A stretch of 64,000 nucleotides of DNA from Tannerella forsythia. GTDB lineage: Bacteria; Bacteroidota; Bacteroidia; Bacteroidales; Tannerellaceae. Under the pieces are notes generated by a model. It did no database searches and was not told the DNA's origin. It saw only the letters and a program-made list of their open reading frames with translations. The stretch covers positions 1 through 64,000 of the forward strand of contig NZ_JUET01000048.1 in NCBI RefSeq assembly GCF_001006485.1, written 5' to 3'. This document shows positions 1-8,656 of this stretch, one piece after another. Every line of letters starts with the position of its first letter. Positions within the stretch are counted from its first letter, which is position 1. The position numbers and the translations under genes were made by a program.

Positions 1-23
1 CCCCGATGCCGGTTTGAGGCCGA

Positions 24-203
24 TTAACTCGGCCGTTTCCGGTTTTTGTAGAGCGGAACGAAAACGATAATGCCTGAAGCGACAATGGAAAAAACGGTCA
101 TAAAGTCGATTGTCTTAGTCGATGTCAACAAAATATATACCAGAAACCCCCACAGCAGGATGATGCAGACGGCTTGTGTGTTCGTGATTTTTCGGCGTGC
201 CAT
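24..203 (-). CDS. Small two-TM membrane protein, 59 aa
   Basis: An ATG-initiated reading frame of 59 codons starts 9 bp after the stop of the LuxR-type regulator and runs in the same direction, so the two are probably cotranscribed. The product begins MARRKITNTQ, has a hydrophobic stretch at about residues 11-29 and a second at about 36-53, and ends in a basic tail (KNRKRPS). This pattern predicts a two-pass inner membrane protein with a short loop. I do not recognise a family. The frame is short, but tight spacing and clean hydrophobic segments support a real gene. Confidence 0.55.
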   Translation of the reverse strand: MARRKITNTQAVCIILLWGFLVYILLTSTKTIDFMTVFSIVASGIIVFVPLYKNRKRPS

Positions 204-212
204 GGGAAGCGT

Positions 213-1091
213 TTATTTGATTTCGGTGATGATTTTATGGGTGATGGCATAGAACGTAAGTCCCGGAATGGTTTTAATGCCGAGCTTGGCCGTGATGTTT
301 TTGCGATGAGTCAGGATGGTATTGAGACTGACGAAGAGCCGTGCGGCAATTTCTTTGTTCGTATATCCGCTGACGATGAGTTTGAGCACTTCCTTCTCAC
401 GGTTCGAGAGATGGCTGTTATCGTCGACCATCGGGAGCAGGATGCGGTTGCGAATGCGGTTGTGCTGCCGGATGTCGCGCCCCAGTGCGTCGATGGCGAA
501 CAGAACAGCATAACACAGATTCTCGTCGTACATTCCGGTCAGATGCTTGATCATGATGTTCCGCATATCGTCCATCATGGCTTCGATCGATTCGTCGGTA
601 TCAACCGATCGTTTCGACCGTGTATTTCTCCGGTCCTGCTCTTTTTCGCCGAGCGAAAGGAGTTGGGGAAACCATTCTTTCTCGTCGGTTTGAATGCGTC
701 CGCACAGTTTCTCTCTGAACGAGGCGAAGATATTGCCCAGCAGTTGCAGCGAAGCATTGCTCCCGCCCGAGGTATGAATAAATATCTGCAAGTGCCGGTC
801 GATATTGGGCAACTGGTATTGCAAGTAATACCGGTTCGTTTGCTTCAGATAGTCGATAATCTGCGTGAGGTGGAAGTTTTGCAGTTTTTTCTCGGGGAAA
901 TAATCTTCGTTGATAAACGTATTGACGATGGTGAGGAAAAAGTCCGTATCGATATCGTTTGCTTCGCAAAGCGCCATGACCGTCTCGTCGCCTACCCCCA
1001 GCCGTATGCCGAAGCGATTGATCACCGGAATGAGCGAGAGGTGCTTGCTCACCACCTCGCTCATTCTCATATTTGCATATACTAACGGCAT
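213..1091 (-). CDS. LuxR-type regulator with hemerythrin-like N-terminal region
   Basis: The protein has 292 residues. The C-terminal 65 residues form a LuxR/GerE helix-turn-helix (LSNREKEVLKLIVSGYTNKE onward), so it should bind DNA. Residues about 1-60 resemble the ScdA/DUF542 N-terminal region of iron-repair proteins, and residues about 70-190 resemble the helical HHE/hemerythrin domain (NFHLTQIIDYLKQTN, then QLPNIDRH). The second expected histidine is replaced by Asn (QTNRYY), so metal or oxygen binding may be altered or lost. There is no receiver domain with a phospho-acceptor Asp. Alternative starts at residues 8 and 10 are possible. The target genes are unknown. Confidence 0.75.
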   Translation of the reverse strand: MPLVYANMRMSEVVSKHLSLIPVINRFGIRLGVGDETVMALCEANDIDTDFFLTIVNTFINEDYFPEKKLQNFHLTQIIDYLKQTNRYYLQYQLPNIDRHLQIFIHTSGGSNASLQLLGNIFASFREKLCGRIQTDEKEWFPQLLSLGEKEQDRRNTRSKRSVDTDESIEAMMDDMRNIMIKHLTGMYDENLCYAVLFAIDALGRDIRQHNRIRNRILLPMVDDNSHLSNREKEVLKLIVSGYTNKEIAARLFVSLNTILTHRKNITAKLGIKTIPGLTFYAITHKIITEIK

Positions 1092-1126
1092 CCGCTTCCG
1101 CTATACATTTATATATAGTGTGTTCC

Positions 1127-2065
1127 TTATGCCTCGTCCCACTGCTTGCGAAGCAGCTCGACGGCGGCCGTAGCCGTGGCTACGCGATCGTTGTTCTGAC
1201 AGCCGCATTCAAAGCTCACGTACTTATCGTAGCCGAGCATCTTGAGCGCGCGGAAACCGTCGACGTAGCGGTCGGCCTCTCCGTCTTCGCCCGGCATCAG
1301 GCGACGCTTGCGGCTGGCTATATGTACGTGCTGAAGCAGCGATCCGGCCGAAAGGAATGCGCCCATATCGGACGTTTCTTCCCATGTCATGTGCCAGAAA
1401 TCGCCCATGCAACGCACACCGGGGTTGTCGATGTCGCGACAGATGGACGCCGCGTCGGCTACCTGACGGAGGTAGAACGCTTCCTTACGGTTCAGCGGTT
1501 CGAAGATGACCGTCGTCCGGTGCTCGGCGGCAAACGAGCCGAGTTCGTCGAACCACCGGCAAAGGAAGTCGCGTGTCTCCTGCGTATGCGGCATGGCCGG
1601 CTGTTGCGCGTTGAATGCCGGCACGATGATGACACCGGTCGAGCCCAGCTCGCCCGCGGCAGCAATGATTTCGCGCATCGTATCACGACAGAGGTTACGC
1701 ACGGCTTCTTCTTCCGAAAGCATAAAGCCTTCGAATCCGGCGCATATCGCGCTGATTTTAATGTTACGTCCTTCGAGTGCTTTCTTCAGTTCGTCCTTCC
1801 GCGCGGCCAATCCTCTGCCTCCCACTTCAAGGCCGGTTACACCGAGTTTCTCCATCACATCGAGCTTGGCCGTCAGCTCCAGATCACCCAACGTACCCTC
1901 CTGAAACGAGAGGTTCAGCTTCACGTCTTTCTTCGTGTCGCCTTCGTCCTTGCAGCAGGTTTTCGTTTCTGCGCCTGTCGTCGAGCCTCCCGAGCAGGCG
2001 GCCATTGTTGCCAGCGCCGCACTGCCCAGCGAAGCTTTCAGAAAGTTTCGTCTGTCGATACTCAT
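1127..2065 (-). CDS. Sugar phosphate isomerase/epimerase-like TIM-barrel protein, exported
   Basis: A 312-aa protein of the xylose isomerase-like TIM barrel family (sugar phosphate isomerase/epimerase, hydroxypyruvate isomerase-like). The N-terminus has a Tat-like RRNFLKASLG motif followed by a lipobox-like AAC at about residues 22-24, so it is likely exported and lipid-anchored in the periplasm. Barrel signatures include VIIVPAFNAQ, VIFEPLNRKEAF and FWHMTWEE, which supply metal-binding Glu/Asp/His residues. The ATG shares its A with the TGA stop of the upstream oxidoreductase (TGATG), which indicates translational coupling; a GTG one codon earlier is less likely. The substrate cannot be read from sequence. 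Confidence 0.8.
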   Translation of the reverse strand: MSIDRRNFLKASLGSAALATMAACSGGSTTGAETKTCCKDEGDTKKDVKLNLSFQEGTLGDLELTAKLDVMEKLGVTGLEVGGRGLAARKDELKKALEGRNIKISAICAGFEGFMLSEEEAVRNLCRDTMREIIAAAGELGSTGVIIVPAFNAQQPAMPHTQETRDFLCRWFDELGSFAAEHRTTVIFEPLNRKEAFYLRQVADAASICRDIDNPGVRCMGDFWHMTWEETSDMGAFLSAGSLLQHVHIASRKRRLMPGEDGEADRYVDGFRALKMLGYDKYVSFECGCQNNDRVATATAAVELLRKQWDEA

Positions 2066-3462
2066 CACTTTTTCTCTAACGGTTTACCGGGTACGGGAAC
2101 CACGAACGGTTTCATATCCATTTTACCCAGATTCAGGTCGGCCGGCGTATAGTCGAGCGCTGCAGCCGTCATGGCTTCCCAGGTCGTTTCTTCGCCCGTA
2201 TAGGCCGATTCGCGTCCCATAATGGCGGCCATGTTCGATACGGCGGTTTCCGAAGCCTGATCGATCGATTTGCCGGCGCGAATGGTATTGATCCAGTTCA
2301 CATGCTCCAGCGTATAAGGATCGTTCTGTTTGAACGAAGCCTTTTCGGCTTCAACGTCGTATTTCCAAATCACATTGCCGGCCAGGTCTTTGATCCCCAT
2401 GTCGGTGCTGTTCCACGAACCTTTCGTTCCCTGAATAAATTCGCTGACGTTGTTGGCGCAACCGTCTATCTGGCGACACATACTGTGCAGATGAATCCCG
2501 TTCTCCATCGTGAAGTCGATGCTGAAGTTATCATACTGGTCGCCCGTGATCCGGCGCTGACGCGAGCCGAAGCCCACGGCTTTCACCGGTTTCAGCCCCG
2601 AGAACCATGTAAACACGTCGATGTTGTGTACATGCTGTTCCACGATATGATCGCCGGAGAGCCATTTCCAATTCACCCAGTCGCGGATCATCCATTCGCA
2701 GTCGCTCCATCCGGCCTGACGCTCCCGGTACCACAACATGCTTTGATTCCAATAAACCGTTCCGCCCGTAATCTCGCCGATCGCACCGTTCATGATCTGC
2801 TGGTACGATGCGATATAACTGCGCTGATGGTGACGCTGCGTACCGGTGATTACGCACAGGTTCTTGGCCTGTGCCTGCTTGGCCGTAGCCATGATGGTGC
2901 GGTAGCCTACCGCGTCGACACAGATCGGCTTTTCAAGGAAGCAATGCTTGCTTTTTTCTACGGCATACTGGAAATGAATGGGACGAAAGTTGGGCGGCGT
3001 GGCAACGATAACCACGTCTACGTCGCTGTCGATAACCTGCTTGTACGCATCCAACCCGACAAAGCGCTTATCGGCGGGGATGTCGATATTCTTTTCGTCT
3101 TTCAGTTTCTGAGCCAGACTGTCTACCCGATCCTGAAACGTGTCGCCCAATGCCACAATCGATACGCCATTCGCTGCCGCGAGGAAGTTCATCGCTGCGC
3201 CACTGCCGCGCCCTCCACAACCGATGATGCCGGCTTTTAACTCTTTACCGTCGGCCGCCATATCGGGCAACTCGGGCACATAATACGTTCCCGGTTCTTT
3301 CAGCGGTTTGTTGGCCGCATTCGCATTCTCGTTACTGCTTGCGCCTCCTCCACACGAGGTAAGCAGGGTGGCAGCCCCCCCCGTACCGACCATTCCGGCT
3401 GCTCCTGCAAGAGCGGTGCTTTTGAGGAATGATCTTCTACTGATACTGCTTTTTTTTGTCAT
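2065..3462 (-). CDS. Gfo/Idh/MocA family oxidoreductase with Tat signal
   Basis: A 465-aa NAD(P)-dependent dehydrogenase of the Gfo/Idh/MocA family. It starts with a twin-arginine signal (SRRSFLKSTA) and a possible lipobox (LLTSC), so it acts outside the cytoplasm with a cofactor folded in before export. The Rossmann segment is AGIIGCGGRGSGAAMNFL at about residues 77-94. The EKPICVDA motif and the EQHVHNIDVFTW segment match family motifs for cofactor and active-site residues. It lies in an operon between the cytochrome/SUMF1 fusion and the sugar isomerase-like gene, suggesting joint sugar oxidation and isomerisation in the periplasm. The substrate is not known. Confidence 0.88.
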   Translation of the reverse strand: MTKKSSISRRSFLKSTALAGAAGMVGTGGAATLLTSCGGGASSNENANAANKPLKEPGTYYVPELPDMAADGKELKAGIIGCGGRGSGAAMNFLAAANGVSIVALGDTFQDRVDSLAQKLKDEKNIDIPADKRFVGLDAYKQVIDSDVDVVIVATPPNFRPIHFQYAVEKSKHCFLEKPICVDAVGYRTIMATAKQAQAKNLCVITGTQRHHQRSYIASYQQIMNGAIGEITGGTVYWNQSMLWYRERQAGWSDCEWMIRDWVNWKWLSGDHIVEQHVHNIDVFTWFSGLKPVKAVGFGSRQRRITGDQYDNFSIDFTMENGIHLHSMCRQIDGCANNVSEFIQGTKGSWNSTDMGIKDLAGNVIWKYDVEAEKASFKQNDPYTLEHVNWINTIRAGKSIDQASETAVSNMAAIMGRESAYTGEETTWEAMTAAALDYTPADLNLGKMDMKPFVVPVPGKPLEKK

Positions 3463-3504
3463 GACAATTTTGAGTTAGATATACTGTTTTTTTTTAGTTC
3501 CTGA

Positions 3505-5067
3505 TTATTTTGCTTTCAGCGACGAGTCGGGCTCGCAAACCACGCGGAAGCCGATGCCCCGGATGTCGGAATACCACCAAATACTCTTCGGCTGCTGCGG
3601 GTCGGTCTTCAGCCAGTCGTCGTGGTGCGTATGACTGCGGGCGGCACAGCGCACATCGGCGGCATCGCTCGTATAGTTGCCGCCACGTACAACCCATTCT
3701 TCGCCTTCGGTCACCAACGGATCGGTAACGGTCGAGCTTCCTTTGGCATACGCCTGCGGATCGTATTTGTCGGCACAATATTCCATCACATTGCCGAGCA
3801 TATTTTTCAGCCCGAACGGGTTCGCTTTGACTTTACCGGGCTCCTGCGTCTTGTTCTTCGCGTTTTTACCGTAAATGACAAATGCTCCGATGGGTTCGGT
3901 CTTCGCACTGATAAACTTGCGGATGAAACCTTCATCGGAATAATCTTTCGGTCTTCCTGCGAAGAAATAAGGTGTTTCCGTTCCTCCGCGAGCCGCATAT
4001 TCCCATTCGGCCTCGGTCGGCAGACGATATTTCTTACCGGTCTTGAGGGAGAGCCACTGGCAGAACGTCTCGGCGGCGTAGTGCGTCATCGTAATGGCCG
4101 GTCGCGTGCCTCCTCCCCATCCCTGATCCGGAAATCCGAAAGGCGGCGTAGGACCGGAAACACCGTCCACATCGATGTCCGCGCGGGTATTATTGGCGTA
4201 AATCGTTTCGGGCGGGGTACGTCCTTCGCTGAGCGTAGCCGCGTAGAATGCCCAATATTGATCCCATGTCACTTCTACCTCGGCCATAAAGAACGGACTG
4301 ACTGTTACGTTTCGTACCGGCATCTCATCTTCTCGGCGGAAGTCTTCCTTATCGGGACTGCCCATCTTGAATGTTCCGCCCGGAACGGCGATCATTTTGA
4401 ACGATACGGGAGTGCCCGGAATTTGTTCGGTAAAATCGGCAAAAGAAGTCACAACGGTTGCCGAGTCGAAGAGTGGCCCGGATGCTGCGGCGGAAGCTCC
4501 CGGAATACCGGTCATCTGTCCGTGCTTGTAGTTCGGGTTATAATGTCCGGCATCGAGGTGACAACTGATGCATTGCAAATTCAGTTTTTTCTCGTTTTCT
4601 TCATAGTAAAGATGCGCGGTGATCCCTGCATCGGTAATCCCTGCGGGAAACAGATTCTTATGACACTCCTTACACGATTCGTTCGGGATATATTTCACGG
4701 CATGTTCGAGCTGCGACTTCATTTCCCAATCGAATGTATCTCTTGTCAGGTAGCCCCACACGTCGCGCATTCCAAGTCGTATCTTGGCCGAATAATGATT
4801 CCATGTCTGATTCTTCGGAGGCAGGTGGCAGTCGACACAATGAACGGTGACACCGCTGCCGTTGTTTACGTGCGATGACAATTTCCATGTTTCTTCCGCA
4901 TGCGGATGGACGTGACAACTCATGCATGCCTCGTCCGTCGAATAGTAGACGGATACTTCATAAAGCGACATAAAAAAGGCCATGCCGACGATAAAGCCGA
5001 ACAGAAACAAGGGCCATTTCCTTTTCTTCTTTCTTTCGTCTCTTCTCGATCGGTAGCTCGTTCTCAT
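3505..5067 (-). CDS. NapC/NrfH-like tetrahaem cytochrome fused to a SUMF1/GldK-like domain
   Basis: A 520-aa two-part protein. Residues 1-20 are strongly basic, residues 18-40 form one membrane anchor, and four CxxCH haem sites follow at about C48, C77, C132 and C166, as in NapC/NrfH quinol-oxidising cytochromes. Residues about 222-512 are a SUMF1/formylglycine-generating-enzyme fold (AVPGGTFKMGS, RLPTEAEWEYAARGG, NMLGNVMEYCAD, WVVRGGNY). The catalytic cysteine pair of true FGE is absent: after VRGG only one Cys (RCAARS) remains, so a structural or binding role like that of PorK/GldK is more likely. It is the first intact gene of the operon with the Gfo/Idh oxidoreductase, so it could pass electrons between the quinone pool and that enzyme; this is inference. 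Confidence 0.85.
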   Translation of the reverse strand: MRTSYRSRRDERKKKRKWPLFLFGFIVGMAFFMSLYEVSVYYSTDEACMSCHVHPHAEETWKLSSHVNNGSGVTVHCVDCHLPPKNQTWNHYSAKIRLGMRDVWGYLTRDTFDWEMKSQLEHAVKYIPNESCKECHKNLFPAGITDAGITAHLYYEENEKKLNLQCISCHLDAGHYNPNYKHGQMTGIPGASAAASGPLFDSATVVTSFADFTEQIPGTPVSFKMIAVPGGTFKMGSPDKEDFRREDEMPVRNVTVSPFFMAEVEVTWDQYWAFYAATLSEGRTPPETIYANNTRADIDVDGVSGPTPPFGFPDQGWGGGTRPAITMTHYAAETFCQWLSLKTGKKYRLPTEAEWEYAARGGTETPYFFAGRPKDYSDEGFIRKFISAKTEPIGAFVIYGKNAKNKTQEPGKVKANPFGLKNMLGNVMEYCADKYDPQAYAKGSSTVTDPLVTEGEEWVVRGGNYTSDAADVRCAARSHTHHDDWLKTDPQQPKSIWWYSDIRGIGFRVVCEPDSSLKAK

Positions 5068-5103
5068 ATTTTATTTCAGTCGTTCGTTATATTTGTTTTG
5101 TTG

Positions 5104-5250
5104 TTAATCGATCCATGGCTGCCATTTGCCGTCCATCTCACAAATCAGTACGATCTTGTTATCCATAAGAGCGGCACAACGATGGATGGAGCCAATGAAT
5201 GCATTGATCCCACCTCCGATCATTCCCATGCGTAGCTTTCTGTTTCTCAT
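5104..5250 (-). pseudogene. Truncated N-terminus of a Gfo/Idh/MocA oxidoreductase, 48 aa
   Basis: An ATG frame reads [14 protein letters not shown], then [20 protein letters not shown], which is the start of the Rossmann fold of cytoplasmic Gfo/Idh/MocA dehydrogenases (GMIGGG nucleotide loop). It then loses similarity and hits TAA after 48 codons. The next gene starts 36 bp downstream, so the remaining 300 or more residues expected for the family are missing. It lies between the operon promoter and the cytochrome fusion. It may be a deletion remnant of an earlier first gene, or a surviving short leader ORF. Confidence 0.7.
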
Positions 5251-5296
5251 GCGCAAATTAATGTCTTCAATCAGAAAAAATAACCGATTGAGCCGC

Positions 5297-5329
5297 TAAA
5301 GGTACTTCTTTTCCGATAATTCGCCAAAT
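5297..5329 (-). promoter_or_regulatory. Promoter of the oxidoreductase operon
   Basis: On the minus strand TTTG (5329-5326) is followed after about 21 bp by TACCTTTA (5304-5297), a 7/8 match to the Bacteroidetes -7 consensus TAnnTTTG. It faces the truncated Gfo/Idh fragment and the operon 5067-1127. Confidence 0.5.
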
Positions 5330-5518
5330 TTTTGTAAAGAGGATTGGTTTACGTCTTATCAACAGTCTCTTGCCTACGGGGAAGAGAAGAACGATAAGAA
5401 GACTTCCTGCTCCCGTGCCCATCAATTCAATGCATTTACCCGCATCGAAAACGATATTTCGGTTAAAGTCCCAGAATAGAAAATAGGTCACCTCTCTATT
5501 CGATCGATAAAGAAACAT

Positions 5519-5526
5519 TACCTTTG
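5519..5526 (+). promoter_or_regulatory. -7 box before the lipoprotein gene
   Basis: TACCTTTG matches the Bacteroidetes -7 consensus and lies 24 bp before the ATG at 5551. This argues against the longer in-frame start at 5524, which would fall inside the promoter. No clear -33 TTG is seen. Confidence 0.5.
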
Positions 5527-5550
5527 TACTTCATTTATAAAACAAGAAAG

Positions 5551-6396
5551 ATGGAGAAGAAAATATGGCTTCTTTGCGGATGGATGCTTTTGCTCTCCGC
5601 ATGCGGAAGGGAAAAAGAAGCAAAAGCAGGTCTGGAACGTGCCCGGGTGCTGTATGAAGAGCGGCAATTCGCTGCGGCCAAGAATGCGATCGATACGCTC
5701 CGGATGCGTTATCCGGAGGAAGTGGCCGTGCTGAAAGAGTCGCTGACGTTGATGCGTCTTGTCGAACGCGGCGAGAGTGAGCGCAACATCGCTTTTTGCG
5801 ACAGCATGATACCGATTCGTGCGGAAGAAGCCGAAGCAATGAAGAAAAATTTTGTGCTCGAAAAAGATATGGTATACGAGGACGTGGGGCATTATGTCTG
5901 GAAGCAAAAGACCGTCGAGCGCAATGTGGAGCGCAGCTATATCCGTTGCGGGGTCGATGAAAAAGGCGAAATCTATCTGGCCAGCGTTTTTTTCGGACGG
6001 GCTCCTCTGAATCACACCGGGCTGAAGTTCTGTACACCCGACGGGGCTTACGCCGAGACAGCTTCCGTCCCTTACGATGGGGGCGTGAATTACCGTTTCA
6101 AAGATTTGGGCAATACGACCGAGATTGTCACATACAAAGCTGAGAACGGTATTGATGCCATCAAGTTTATCTGCGGGCTTGATGACAAGGCGCGTGTGAA
6201 GGCCGAATATACCGGAGGCAAGCCTTTCTCTCTCATGCTGAGCAACGATGACAAGAAAGCCATCCGTGCAACGTTCGAGCTGGCCGTCATTCTGAGCGAC
6301 CTCGAAAAGATGCGTCGGGAGAAAGAAAAATCGATGAAGAAAATCACGTACATCGATCAGAAGCTCGGCAGTGGCGAAATGCTGAAAAAGAATTAA
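5551..6396 (+). CDS. Lipoprotein of unknown function, 281 aa
   Basis: The product starts MEKKIWLLCG and has a lipobox (LLLSAC) at about residues 13-18, so it is predicted to be a lipoprotein. Residues about 20-75 (GLERARVLYEERQFAAAKNA, then DTLRMRYPEEVAVLKES) look like a TPR-type helical hairpin. The rest is mixed alpha/beta with no catalytic motif that I recognise, and the C-terminus is charged and helical (EKMRREKEKSMKK). The start is placed by the -7 box just upstream. It stands alone between two promoters. Confidence 0.75.
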   Translation: MEKKIWLLCGWMLLLSACGREKEAKAGLERARVLYEERQFAAAKNAIDTLRMRYPEEVAVLKESLTLMRLVERGESERNIAFCDSMIPIRAEEAEAMKKNFVLEKDMVYEDVGHYVWKQKTVERNVERSYIRCGVDEKGEIYLASVFFGRAPLNHTGLKFCTPDGAYAETASVPYDGGVNYRFKDLGNTTEIVTYKAENGIDAIKFICGLDDKARVKAEYTGGKPFSLMLSNDDKKAIRATFELAVILSDLEKMRREKEKSMKKITYIDQKLGSGEMLKKN

Positions 6397-6413
6397 AAAA
6401 AGCCGCATACCGG

Positions 6414-6443
6414 TTGTCCATTCTCAATAAATCTTTACCTTTG
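6414..6443 (+). promoter_or_regulatory. Promoter of glyQS
   Basis: TTG at 6414-6416 and TACCTTTG at 6436-6443 are separated by 19 bp, a good fit to the Bacteroidetes -33/-7 pattern. The start codon lies 34 bp downstream. Confidence 0.65.
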
Positions 6444-6477
6444 TCTCCCCTTAGAAAAATGGGATAAAACAGGTGTT

Positions 6478-8022
6478 ATGGCACAACAGGAAGATATATT
6501 TAAGAAACTGATTTCGCATTGCAAAGAGTATGGGTTCGTATTTCCTTCGTCGGATATCTACGACGGATTAGGAGCTGTATATGATTACGGTCAGTACGGT
6601 GTAGAACTGAAAAACAACCTCAAAAAATACTGGTGGGACAGCATGGTGTTGCTCCATGAGAATATCGTAGGGATCGACTCCGCCATCTTTATGCACCCGA
6701 CCATTTGGAAGGCTTCCGGACATGTCGATGCGTTTAACGATCCGCTGATCGATAATAAGGACAGCAAAAAGCGTTATCGCGCCGATGTGCTGATTGAAGA
6801 TTACCTCGCGAAGCTCGATGAAAAGATCAACAGGGAAGTTGAAAAGGCCGCCAAGCGATTCGGCGAAGCGTTCGACGAGCAACAGTTCCGCTCTACGAAC
6901 CCGCGTGTACTCGAAAACCAAGCCAGACGCGATGCAGTACATACACGCTTTGCCGACGCAATGAACGCCAACGACCTCTCCGAGCTGCGGCAGATTATCC
7001 TCGACTGCGAAATCGTATGTCCCGTGTCGGGCACCCGCAACTGGACGGAAGTGCGGCAGTTCAATCTGATGTTCGCCACTGAGATGGGCTCGACGGCCGA
7101 CGGTGCGATGAAAGTCTACCTCCGTCCCGAAACGGCTCAGGGTATCTTTGTCAACTACCTCAACGTTCAGAAAACGGGACGGATGAAATTACCGTTCGGC
7201 ATTGCACAGATCGGGAAAGCGTTCCGTAACGAGATCGTGGCGCGGCAGTTCATCTTCCGCATGCGCGAATTCGAACAGATGGAGATGCAGTTCTTCGTTC
7301 GTCCGGGCGAAGAGTTGAAATGGTTCGAACAGTGGAAAGAGATGCGTATGAAATGGCACCGTAACCTCGGTATGGGCGATCATAAATACCGCTTCCACGA
7401 TCACGATAAACTGGCGCATTATGCCAATGCCGCTACCGACGTCGAATTTGAAATGCCGTTCGGATTTAAGGAGGTGGAAGGAATTCACAGCCGTACCGAT
7501 TTCGACTTGTCACAACACGAAAAATTCTCCGGGAAAAAAATTCAATATTTCGATGCCGAACTAAACCAAAGTTATACGCCTTACGTGATTGAAACCTCCA
7601 TCGGGGTCGATCGGTTATTCCTGAGCATCATGGCAGGAGCCTATCAGGAAGAGACGCTGGAGGGCGGAGAGTCACGTGTCGTTCTGAAGTTACCACCCGC
7701 ACTCGCACCCGTCAAACTGGCTGTACTGCCGCTGGTGCGTAAGGACGGACTGTCGGAAAAAGCCGAAGAAATTTTACACATGCTGCGCTTCGATTTCCGT
7801 TGCCAGTACGACGAAAAAGATTCCATCGGCAAGCGTTACCGTCGTCAGGACGCGATCGGTACGCCGTACTGCATCACGATCGACTACAACACGATGAAGG
7901 ACGATACGGTAACGATTCGTTTCCGCGACACGATGCAGCAGGAGCGGATGCCGATCGCCAAATTGCACGAAATCATTTCGGACAAGGTCAGCATGCGCAG
8001 TCTGCTCGAAGGTTTGAAGTAA
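6478..8022 (+). CDS. glyQS: Glycyl-tRNA synthetase, single-chain class II
   Basis: A 514-aa class II aminoacyl-tRNA synthetase of the homodimeric GlyRS type, which charges tRNA-Gly with glycine in the cytoplasm. Motifs include FPSSDIYDGLGAVYDYGQYG near the N-terminus, the class II motif 2 region (FGIAQIGKAFRNEI, then FRMREFEQMEMQFF) and motif 3 (YTPYVIETSIGVDRLFLSIM). The C-terminal 110 residues form the anticodon-binding domain (LAPVKLAVLPLV). Length is usual for Bacteroidetes. The FKBP gene follows 33 bp downstream and is probably cotranscribed. Confidence 0.96.
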   Translation: MAQQEDIFKKLISHCKEYGFVFPSSDIYDGLGAVYDYGQYGVELKNNLKKYWWDSMVLLHENIVGIDSAIFMHPTIWKASGHVDAFNDPLIDNKDSKKRYRADVLIEDYLAKLDEKINREVEKAAKRFGEAFDEQQFRSTNPRVLENQARRDAVHTRFADAMNANDLSELRQIILDCEIVCPVSGTRNWTEVRQFNLMFATEMGSTADGAMKVYLRPETAQGIFVNYLNVQKTGRMKLPFGIAQIGKAFRNEIVARQFIFRMREFEQMEMQFFVRPGEELKWFEQWKEMRMKWHRNLGMGDHKYRFHDHDKLAHYANAATDVEFEMPFGFKEVEGIHSRTDFDLSQHEKFSGKKIQYFDAELNQSYTPYVIETSIGVDRLFLSIMAGAYQEETLEGGESRVVLKLPPALAPVKLAVLPLVRKDGLSEKAEEILHMLRFDFRCQYDEKDSIGKRYRRQDAIGTPYCITIDYNTMKDDTVTIRFRDTMQQERMPIAKLHEIISDKVSMRSLLEGLK

Positions 8023-8055
8023 TTACAGAGACTAACGGATATACATACACGAAAA

Positions 8056-8646
8056 ATGAAGAAAAACGTTTTCTGTCTGATCACACTATTTGCGGTGCTG
8101 TTCGCCGCGGTAAGTTGCGACAAAAAGGACGATGATGAGGCCGGTCAGGCATGGAAGCTCGCCAATGAGCAAGCATTCAATGCCATCAAAAATAATCCGG
8201 CATACACCGAGTTTAAGTCGCCCGGCAACGAAGGAAGCATATACTACAAAGTTCTCAGGAAAGGGACCGGCACGAAACCCATCTTTTACACCAGCACCGT
8301 GAAAGTGTATTCGAAAGGGTGGTTTGTGGCCGACTCGAAGGAGCGTGGTATCACCAACGGCATGATGTTTCAGAAATGGCTTGCGGAAGATGGTATACCG
8401 GCAACGCTAAAGGTGTCCGAGCTCCTCTCGAAAAATGGCGTCACTGTTTCATTTAAGGGGATACAGGCTGCTTTGCAGAAGATGGTGGAAGGTGATAAAT
8501 GGGAGATATGGATCCCCTACCAGTTAGGCGGAGGAAAGAGCAAAGCGTCGACCTTAACCCTCGGTTTCGGAGGCGCTTCGCGTCCTCCTATTCCGGCTTA
8601 TTCGACACTGGTCTTCGAAATCGAAGTCGTGGAAGTCATGCAGTAG
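8056..8646 (+). CDS. FKBP-type peptidyl-prolyl isomerase lipoprotein
   Basis: A 196-aa protein with a signal peptide and lipobox (FAAVSC at about residues 16-21). The C-terminal 120 residues have the FKBP fold: a beta strand with YYKVLRKGTGTKP, the flap region, then IQAALQKMVEGDKWEIWIPY, which corresponds to the conserved binding-pocket strand of FKBPs, and a final strand (YSTLVFEIEVVEV). It probably helps fold periplasmic or outer membrane proteins. The 40-residue linker after the lipid anchor is charged (DKKDDDE). It is likely in an operon with glyQS. Confidence 0.88.
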   Translation: MKKNVFCLITLFAVLFAAVSCDKKDDDEAGQAWKLANEQAFNAIKNNPAYTEFKSPGNEGSIYYKVLRKGTGTKPIFYTSTVKVYSKGWFVADSKERGITNGMMFQKWLAEDGIPATLKVSELLSKNGVTVSFKGIQAALQKMVEGDKWEIWIPYQLGGGKSKASTLTLGFGGASRPPIPAYSTLVFEIEVVEVMQ

Positions 8647-8656
8647 TAGTTGCGCT

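Noticed and set aside
174-1085. 303-aa plus-strand reading frame
   Set aside because: It is the antisense shadow of the LuxR-type regulator; the minus-strand product has clear HTH motifs and this one has none.
3622-4878. 418-aa plus-strand reading frame
   Set aside because: Antisense to the cytochrome/SUMF1 fusion, whose haem and SUMF1 motifs are unambiguous.
5267-5518. 83-aa minus-strand frame in the gap before the oxidoreductase operon
   Set aside because: It overlaps the predicted operon promoter, has no family features and no plausible start context.
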